This document shows, in pieces, positions 58,672 through 64,000 of a stretch of 64,000 bases of DNA (positions are counted from its first letter, which is position 1; every line of letters starts with the position of its first letter). The position numbers and the translations under genes are program-made. A model generated the notes under the pieces. The model made no database searches. It was not told the origin of the DNA and worked only from the letters and a program-made list of their open reading frames with translations. Source of the stretch: Microbacterium caowuchunii (GTDB lineage: Bacteria; Actinomycetota; Actinomycetes; Actinomycetales; Microbacteriaceae); contig NZ_CP044231.1 of the NCBI RefSeq assembly GCF_008727755.1, positions 558,001 through 622,000 on the forward strand, in the 5' to 3' direction.

Positions 58672-59570
58672 GCGTCTCGGAGATCTTCGACGAGACCGTC
58701 TGGGAGGTCGCGCCCGGGGCGGAGCGGTTCACCGACATCACCTCCCACCTGTCGCTCGATGGCCGGATCGCCCGGATCGCGTTCGACCGGCCGGAGGTGC
58801 GCAACGCCTTCCGCCCCCACACGGTCGATGAGCTGTACCGGGCGCTGGACGCCGCACGGCAGAACCCCCGGGTGGGGGTGGTCCTGCTCACCGGCAACGG
58901 CCCCAGCCCGAAGGACGGCGGCTGGGCGTTCTGCTCGGGAGGGGACCAGCGCATCCGTGGCCGCGATGGGTACAAGTACTCCGAGGACGAGACCGCCGTT
59001 CAGGACCCCGCACGGGCGGGGCGTCTCCACATCCTCGAAGTGCAGCGCCTCATCCGCTTCATGCCGAAGGTGGTCATCGCGGTGATCCCGGGCTGGGCGG
59101 CGGGCGGTGGTCACTCGCTGCACATCGTCTGCGACCTCTCCATCGCCTCGGCGGAGCACGGCAGGTTCAAGCAGACGGATGCGGATGTCGGATCCTTCGA
59201 CGCGGGATACGGGTCGGCGTACATGGCGCGCCAGACCGGCCAGAAGATCGCCCGCGAGGTCTTCTTCCTCGCCGAGGAGTACTCCGCTCAGCGTGCCTAC
59301 GAGATCGGCACCGTGAACCGGGTCGTGCCGCACGCCGAGCTCGAGCGGGAGGCGATCGCGATGGCCCGCACCATCCTGACGAAGTCGCCGACCGCCATTC
59401 GGATGCTCAAGTACGCCTTCAACGCCGTCGACGACGGCCTCGTCGGCCAGCAGGTGTTCGCCGGCGAGGCGACGCGTCTCGCCTACGGCACCGACGAGGC
59501 GGTCGAGGGGCGCGACTCGTTCCTCGAGAAGCGCGAGCCGGACTGGTCGCCCTACCCGTGGCACTACTGA
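58668..59570 (+). CDS. menB: 1,4-Dihydroxy-2-naphthoyl-CoA synthase
   Basis: 300-aa crotonase that cyclises o-succinylbenzoyl-CoA. Features are FCSGGDQRIRGRDGYKYSED, PGWAAGGGHSLHIVCDLSIA and DVGSFDAGYGSAYMARQTGQ with the MenB Asp/Gly region, and the C-terminal WSPYPWHY. The ATG overlaps the LLM stop; the menE start overlaps the menB end by 13 bp. Confidence 0.96.
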   Translation: MSVSEIFDETVWEVAPGAERFTDITSHLSLDGRIARIAFDRPEVRNAFRPHTVDELYRALDAARQNPRVGVVLLTGNGPSPKDGGWAFCSGGDQRIRGRDGYKYSEDETAVQDPARAGRLHILEVQRLIRFMPKVVIAVIPGWAAGGGHSLHIVCDLSIASAEHGRFKQTDADVGSFDAGYGSAYMARQTGQKIAREVFFLAEEYSAQRAYEIGTVNRVVPHAELEREAIAMARTILTKSPTAIRMLKYAFNAVDDGLVGQQVFAGEATRLAYGTDEAVEGRDSFLEKREPDWSPYPWHY

Positions 59571-60724
59571 GGGCCGTCCCGCCCGAGGGGCAGAGCGCGC
59601 GCGACGTGCTGCGCGCCCTCCGCCGCGCGATCGAGGGGCCGGGACCGGCCGTGCTGCTCGGGTCCACGGAACCGGTTGACGTCCCCGCGGGGACGGCGGC
59701 CGTGGTGACGACCTCCGGATCGACCGGTGTGCCCAAGGGCGTCGTGCTCTCACGCAACGCGCTGCTGGCCAGTGCGTTCGCGACGAGCGCGCGCGTGGGG
59801 GAGGGGACGTGGCTCCTGGCCGTGCAGCCGAGCTACGTCGCGGGGCTGCAGGTGCTCGTGCGTTCGCTCATGTCGGGGCGTGAACCGGCGGTGCTGGAGG
59901 GGCGGTTCACGGCGCAGTCCTTCGCGTCGGCGGCGCGGTTGATGGCCTCGAGCGTCGGCGGCGAACGGGTGCCGACGTACACGTCGCTCGTGCCTGCGCA
60001 GTTCATCCGGCTCATCGAGGCGGCGGACGACGCGGAGGTGCTGTGGGCGCTCCGGTCGTTCCGGGCGTTCCTCATCGGCGGGCAGGCGCTCCCGGAACCG
60101 GCGCGCGTGCGGGCCGCGGAACTCGGCGTACATGTCGTGCGCACCTACGGCTCGACCGAGACGAGCGGCGGGTGCGTCTATGACGGCGTGCCGCTGGACG
60201 GCGTGCGGATGCGGATCGAGCGCGGCGAGGTGCAGCTGACCGGCCCCGTCCTCGCCGAGGGGTACCTGGGCGAACCGGAGCGGACCGACGCCGTGTTCGT
60301 GCGTGACGCCGAAGGGACCCGCTGGTACCGCACCGGCGACGCGGGGGAGATCACGGACGGCGTGCTGCGGGTGACCGGCCGCATCGACAACGTGATCATC
60401 TCGGGCGGCGTCAACGTCTCGCTCGACCGGGTGGAGCGCGTGGTGCGGGCGCTCCCGGGGCTCGTCGACGCCGTGGTCGTGGGTGTCGCGGACGAGCGCT
60501 GGGGTCAGGCGTCCGTGGTGGTGCTCCCGGCGCGCGCGGATGACCGCGCCGCTGATCCCGGGCTCTTGGATGCGGTCCGCAGCGCGGTCGCGCGGGAACT
60601 CGGCGCCCCGGCGCGCCCGACCCGGATCCTCCGGGTCGACGACCTGCCCGCGCTGCCCAGTGGCAAGCCCGATCGGGTGGCCCTCCGCCGCCTCGCGGCG
60701 GAGGGGGCGGACCGAGGGGCCTAA
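59558..60724 (+). CDS. menE: o-Succinylbenzoate-CoA ligase
   Basis: 388-aa acyl-CoA synthetase, short as in actinobacterial MenE. The ATP loop is TTSGSTGVPKGVVLSRNAL, and later VVRTYGSTETSGGCVYDG, RWYRTGDAGEI and VNVSLDRVERVVRALPG with the C-terminal catalytic Lys in LPSGKPDRVALR. GTG 59558 starts within the menB end. Its stop TAA is the first part of the menA -10 hexamer TAAGAT. Confidence 0.94.
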   Translation: MALLRAVPPEGQSARDVLRALRRAIEGPGPAVLLGSTEPVDVPAGTAAVVTTSGSTGVPKGVVLSRNALLASAFATSARVGEGTWLLAVQPSYVAGLQVLVRSLMSGREPAVLEGRFTAQSFASAARLMASSVGGERVPTYTSLVPAQFIRLIEAADDAEVLWALRSFRAFLIGGQALPEPARVRAAELGVHVVRTYGSTETSGGCVYDGVPLDGVRMRIERGEVQLTGPVLAEGYLGEPERTDAVFVRDAEGTRWYRTGDAGEITDGVLRVTGRIDNVIISGGVNVSLDRVERVVRALPGLVDAVVVGVADERWGQASVVVLPARADDRAADPGLLDAVRSAVARELGAPARPTRILRVDDLPALPSGKPDRVALRRLAAEGADRGA

Positions 60725-60735
60725 GATTGCTCCCC

Positions 60736-61713
60736 GTGGCAGGCAAGACCAAGAAGCGTTCCGGAACGGGATCCAAGCGACCTCAGCCCCGCGGCAATCC
60801 GCAGCGGGCGCAGGCCCCGCGTGACCCCCGCACCCGCACCCGTGCGACCCTCGGCGACTGGATCGGCGCCGCACGACTGCGCACGCTGCCCCTGGCGATA
60901 ACCCCCGTCCTGATCGGCACCGGAGCCGCCCGGCTCGTCGACGACGAGTTCCACTGGCTGCTCGCCCTCGGCTGCCTGGCGGTCGCCGTCCTCCTGCAGA
61001 TCGGCGTCAACTACGCCAACGATTACAGCGACGGTGTGCGCGGTACCGACGACTTCCGGATGGGGCCGGCCCGTCTCACCGGCGCGGGCAAGGCGCGCCC
61101 GCGCACCGTGCTCGCGGTGTCCTTCGCCTTCCTCGGCCTCGCCGCGCTCGCCGGACTGGCGCTGACCATCCGCACGCAGCAGTGGTACCTGATCCCCATC
61201 GGGGCGGTGTGCATCGTCGCGGCGTGGTTCTACACCGGGGGCAAGAAGCCCTACGGCTACAACGCGCTGGGCGAGGTGTTCGTCTTCGTCTTCTTCGGGC
61301 TGGTCGCGACGATCGGCACGACGTGGATCCAGGTGCAGGCGGTGCCGCAGGAGGCATGGTTCGGCGCGGTCGCGGCGGGGCTCCTCGCCTGCGCGGTGCT
61401 CCTGGCCAACAACCTGCGCGACATCGATCAGGACCGGGCAGCCGGCAAGCGCACGCTCAGCGTCCTGATCGGCAAGCGCGGCACGCAGGCGCTGTTCACG
61501 ATCTTCGTCCTCGTGCCGTTCGCCATCTCGAGCTTCCTCGCCCTGGTCTACCCGATCGCCTGGCTCGCCCTCATGGCTCTGCTGCTCGCGCTTCCCGCCA
61601 TCCTCATCGTGTGGACGTTCGGCAAGCCGCGCGAGCTCGTGGTGGCGCTGAGCCTGACGTCGTTCGCGTCCCTCGCGTACGGCGCGCTGCTCTTCTGGGC
61701 CTTCATCGGCTGA
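60736..61713 (+). CDS. menA: 1,4-Dihydroxy-2-naphthoate polyprenyltransferase
   Basis: 325-aa UbiA-type prenyltransferase that attaches the isoprenoid chain. Asp-rich sites are NYANDYSDGVRGTDDFR and NNLRDIDQDRAAGKRTLSV. About eight to nine helices. The ~40-residue basic N-terminal extension (KTKKRSGTGSKRPQPRG) is cytoplasmic. GTG 60736 follows TAAGAT by 8 nt. It acts in the membrane after MenE/MenB. Confidence 0.95.
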   Translation: MAGKTKKRSGTGSKRPQPRGNPQRAQAPRDPRTRTRATLGDWIGAARLRTLPLAITPVLIGTGAARLVDDEFHWLLALGCLAVAVLLQIGVNYANDYSDGVRGTDDFRMGPARLTGAGKARPRTVLAVSFAFLGLAALAGLALTIRTQQWYLIPIGAVCIVAAWFYTGGKKPYGYNALGEVFVFVFFGLVATIGTTWIQVQAVPQEAWFGAVAAGLLACAVLLANNLRDIDQDRAAGKRTLSVLIGKRGTQALFTIFVLVPFAISSFLALVYPIAWLALMALLLALPAILIVWTFGKPRELVVALSLTSFASLAYGALLFWAFIG

Positions 61714-61806
61714 CGCGTCCCCGCACCGTCACCGGCCGACGCGCGGTGCCTTCAGGGCAGGCGCGCTCACGGCGAACGGCCGTCTGATCGTCCCGAGGGC
61801 GGATTC

Positions 61807-62103
61807 TCAGCGGGGCTCGCCGGCGGACGCGGCGCCCGGTTCGTCGGTGGCGCTGTCCTCGGCCTCCGCGTCCACCTCTGCCGCCGGGCGGCGCGGAGTG
61901 CGGCGGTTCCCGAGATCGGCGGTCGCCTCGGCGAGCGGTCGACGCAGGAACAGCAGCGACAGGCTCAGACCGATGAGGGCGGCGAACACGGCGGCCAGCC
62001 AGTACAGCTCCCGGAAGATCGGGAAGAGCATCAGGATGCCGAAGGGGACCAGGAACGCGAGGATGCGCAGCACCGAGTAGACGATCGCGGGACGGGCTTT
62101 CAC
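61807..62103 (-). CDS. DUF4229-type small membrane protein
   Basis: 98-aa protein with two helices (AIVYSVLRILAFLVPFGILML and ELYWLAAVFAALIGLSLSLLF) and an acidic C-terminal tail. The RPLAEATADLG tail after the helices matches DUF4229, often found beside men genes in actinobacteria. GTG 62103 is preferred to ATG 62112 because TAGGAT (62116-62111) ends 7 nt upstream and the ATG lies inside that box. Confidence 0.8.
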   Translation of the reverse strand: MKARPAIVYSVLRILAFLVPFGILMLFPIFRELYWLAAVFAALIGLSLSLLFLRRPLAEATADLGNRRTPRRPAAEVDAEAEDSATDEPGAASAGEPR

Positions 62104-62200
62104 GTCCCTCATCCTACGGTCGGCTGCTGTGTGGCCGTGCGTGTGCTGTGTGGGTGGCGGTGGCCGCCCGAGTCCCCGCGAGTCGGCCTAGGATGGGGGC

Positions 62201-62581
62201 ATGGCGAGGCTCCTGCTCATTCTTGCGCTGGTGGCCGTCGTCCTCTGGGTCTACAGCGTGGTCGATTGCGCGCTGCAGCCGGCGACGAGGCACCGGGGCG
62301 TCAGCAAGGGCGCCTGGATGGCCATCGTCATCCTGCTGCCCGTGGTCGGCGGACTGCTCTGGTTCGTGGTCGGCCGTGGCCGCCGGTCCGCGGCGCCCGT
62401 GCGCCGTGCGCCGGACGATGACCCGCAGTTCCTGCGCACGATCGGGTCCATCAGCGACCAGGACGAGCGCATCCGTCGTCTGGAGGAGGAGCTCGCTCAG
62501 CTCGACGCGGAAGAGGACCCGGATGCGGGGCCCACAGCGCCGCATCGTCCCGCGGACGACGACGACACCCGCACCAGCTGA
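62201..62581 (+). CDS. PLDc_N-domain membrane protein
   Basis: 126-aa protein with two N-terminal helices and the PLDc_N pattern (LILALVAVVLWVYSVVDCAL, then VSKGAWMAIVILLPVVGGLLW, FVVGRGRR) followed by a charged coiled coil (DERIRRLEEELAQLDAEED). ATG 62201 is 6 nt after TAGGAT. The TGA stop is 1 bp before the menD ATG, so they are likely co-transcribed. It is possibly a membrane scaffold; function unknown. Confidence 0.85.
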   Translation: MARLLLILALVAVVLWVYSVVDCALQPATRHRGVSKGAWMAIVILLPVVGGLLWFVVGRGRRSAAPVRRAPDDDPQFLRTIGSISDQDERIRRLEEELAQLDAEEDPDAGPTAPHRPADDDDTRTS

Positions 62582-62582
62582 G

Positions 62583-64000
62583 ATGAGCGGCAGCGACACC
62601 GCCGGGCGTGCACCGGCGACGGATGCGGCTGCGGCCCTGCTTCAACGGCTGCTCGAGCGCGGCGTCACGGAGATCGTGCTGAGCCCCGGTTCCCGTTCCC
62701 AGGCGCTCGCCCTCGCGGCCGCCGAACTGGAGCACCAGGGCGCGCTCCGCGTGCACGTGCGCATCGATGAGCGCGTCGCCGGTTTCACGGCGCTGGGCAT
62801 CGGGCGCGAATCGGGTCTCCCGGCCGTCGTGGTCTGCACTTCCGGGACGGCGGTCGCGAACCTCCTGCCGGCCGTGCTGGAGGCGCACCACTCCGCCGTC
62901 CCGCTCCTCCTCCTCACCGCGGACCGCCCGCCCGAGCTGCGGGGCGTGGGAGCGAACCAGACCACCCGCCAACCGGGACTGTTCGCCGCCGCGACGCGCT
63001 TCGAGGCGGATGCGCCCGTGCCGGACGAGCTGGATCCGGACGGCACGGGGGCGCAGAGCGTCATGATGCGGCGTCTCGCCGACGAGGCCCTCGATGCCGC
63101 CCTCGGATGCGGCGCGCGACCGGCCGGCCCGGTGCATCTGAACCTGCCGTTCCGGGAGCCGCTGGCCGGCGCCCTCCCGCCGTGGGCGGTGCCGGCGGCT
63201 GCGGCGGTGCCCGCGGTTCAGGACCAGGCCGATCCCGCCGCGCCCGCAGAGGACGAAGCCGCTCTGTCCGGTGCGCTCTACCAGGGCGGCGGCGGGATCG
63301 GGGAGTCCGACGTGCCCCCGGATGCGGAGGATCCGACCGTGCTGGAGCGCGGCCCGCGCACGGTCGTGATCGCCGGGGCCGGAGCCGGCCCGGACGCCGA
63401 GCGGATCGCCCACGAGGGCGGATGGCCGCTGATCGCGGAGATCGTCAGCGGTGCCCGTTTCGGTCGGAACCTCATCCACGGCTACCGGGAACTGCTCGCG
63501 GATCCGGCCCTCGGTGGACGCGTGCAGCGCGCGGTGGTGCTGGGGCATCCGACGCTCAGCCGTGAGGTGACGGCCCTTTTGTCCCGCACCGACGTCGAGG
63601 TGATCGCCCGGCGCGGCCCCGGCGAGCCGCTCAACCTGAACGGCGCGTCGACCGCGGTCGACGAGATCGCCGTCGGGACCGGTCCGGCGGACCGGGAGTG
63701 GCTGGGGGAGTGGATGCAGGCGTCGCGCGCGGCCGCCGTGGACCTCAGCCCGCCCGCGCCGGACGCCCAGGGGCTCGCCTCCGTCGTCCCCGCCCAGCGC
63801 CTGGGGGCGATCTCCGCCGAGCTCGACGTCCTCCGTGCACCCCTCGATCGGGACGTGCTCGTGGACGCGGTGTGGCGCGCGACGTGGCCGCACGACCGCC
63901 TGGTCTTCGGGTCGTCGCGGCTCGTGCGGGTGGCGGACCGGGTGCTCGGCGGGAAGAAGGTGCCGGTCCACGCGAACCGCGGTCTCGCGGGAATCGATGG
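62583..64000 (+). CDS. menD: 2-Succinyl-5-enolpyruvyl-6-hydroxy-3-cyclohexene-1-carboxylate synthase, 3' truncated
   Basis: ThDP-dependent enzyme for the first committed step of menaquinone synthesis from isochorismate and 2-oxoglutarate. 472 complete codons run off the window end. N-terminal motifs are VLSPGSRSQALALAAAE, RIDERVAGFTALGIG and VVVCTSGTAVANLLPAVLEA. A central insert (about residues 205-250, AVPAAAAVPAVQDQADPA onward) is Ala/Pro-rich. ATG 62583 is 1 bp after the PLDc_N stop. The C-terminal ThDP half lies outside. Confidence 0.92.
   Translation, partial: MSGSDTAGRAPATDAAAALLQRLLERGVTEIVLSPGSRSQALALAAAELEHQGALRVHVRIDERVAGFTALGIGRESGLPAVVVCTSGTAVANLLPAVLEAHHSAVPLLLLTADRPPELRGVGANQTTRQPGLFAAATRFEADAPVPDELDPDGTGAQSVMMRRLADEALDAALGCGARPAGPVHLNLPFREPLAGALPPWAVPAAAAVPAVQDQADPAAPAEDEAALSGALYQGGGGIGESDVPPDAEDPTVLERGPRTVVIAGAGAGPDAERIAHEGGWPLIAEIVSGARFGRNLIHGYRELLADPALGGRVQRAVVLGHPTLSREVTALLSRTDVEVIARRGPGEPLNLNGASTAVDEIAVGTGPADREWLGEWMQASRAAAVDLSPPAPDAQGLASVVPAQRLGAISAELDVLRAPLDRDVLVDAVWRATWPHDRLVFGSSRLVRVADRVLGGKKVPVHANRGLAGID

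Noticed and set aside
62104-62112. ATG 62112 as start of the DUF4229 gene
   Set aside because: It lies inside the TAGGAT box; GTG 62103 has correct leaderless spacing and keeps both helices.
1-64000. tRNA, rRNA, CRISPR arrays or insertion sequences
   Set aside because: Every gap longer than 80 bp was read for a tRNA T-loop or direct-repeat array; none was seen. Gaps are too short for rRNA, and no transposase motif was noticed.

Overview
The window is about 70% G+C, densely coded and free of rRNA, tRNA, insertion sequences, CRISPR and prophage. Menaquinone (men) genes, a system II cytochrome c maturation cluster, deazaflavin-type LLM oxidoreductases, an upp/tadA pair, and proC near an Rv0500A-like gene and an Rv0500B/bS22-like gene all point to a high-GC actinobacterium, most likely Microbacteriaceae (Microbacterium-like). 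No database search was possible; names rest on motifs and family knowledge.

Layout. 1-2.7 kb: end of a siderophore-iron ABC importer (two FecCD permeases plus ATPase), closed by a perfect hairpin. 2.8-5.6 kb: minus-strand sensor kinase, response regulator and DUF4097 protein. 5.7-16 kb: transporters, HAD phosphatase, ABC-2 exporter, aldo/keto reductase, AlkA-like glycosylase, and an orphan winged-helix regulator preceded by a newly noticed cysteine-rich leader ORF under a near-consensus promoter. 16-22 kb: SbcCD nuclease and a DHA2 exporter. 22-31 kb: aldo/keto reductase, a degenerate phosphopantetheinyl-transferase-like protein, NAD synthetase, a TM0106-type nuclease-helicase, upp and tadA. 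31-39.4 kb: LLM oxidoreductase, CDF metal transporter, hydrolase, proC, Trk/Ktr potassium uptake, ArsR regulator, the Rv0500A/Rv0500B-like pair, and small redox proteins. 39.4-43 kb: an adenosine-deaminase-like enzyme, a TetR regulator and a flavin monooxygenase; both enzyme genes carry a near-identical promoter/operator. 43-51 kb: short-type AspRS, DedA, then a coupled cytochrome c biogenesis operon. 51-56.8 kb: a TetR-controlled envelope-export pair, YhgE/Pip and an MmpL transporter fused to a degenerate ABC-ATPase-like domain. 56.8-64 kb: menaquinone genes menC, LLM, menB, menE, menA and menD (cut by the window end).

Regulatory style. Roughly 25 genes have a TAnnnT hexamer (sometimes CAGGAT) ending 6-8 nt before the start codon with no Shine-Dalgarno, the signature of leaderless transcription. 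In five codirectional gene pairs the -10 hexamer begins with the stop codon of the upstream gene, so adjacent genes can be transcribed separately with no intergenic space. Several divergent pairs share gaps of only 29-55 bp. Genes inside operons instead use ATGA/GTGA overlaps.
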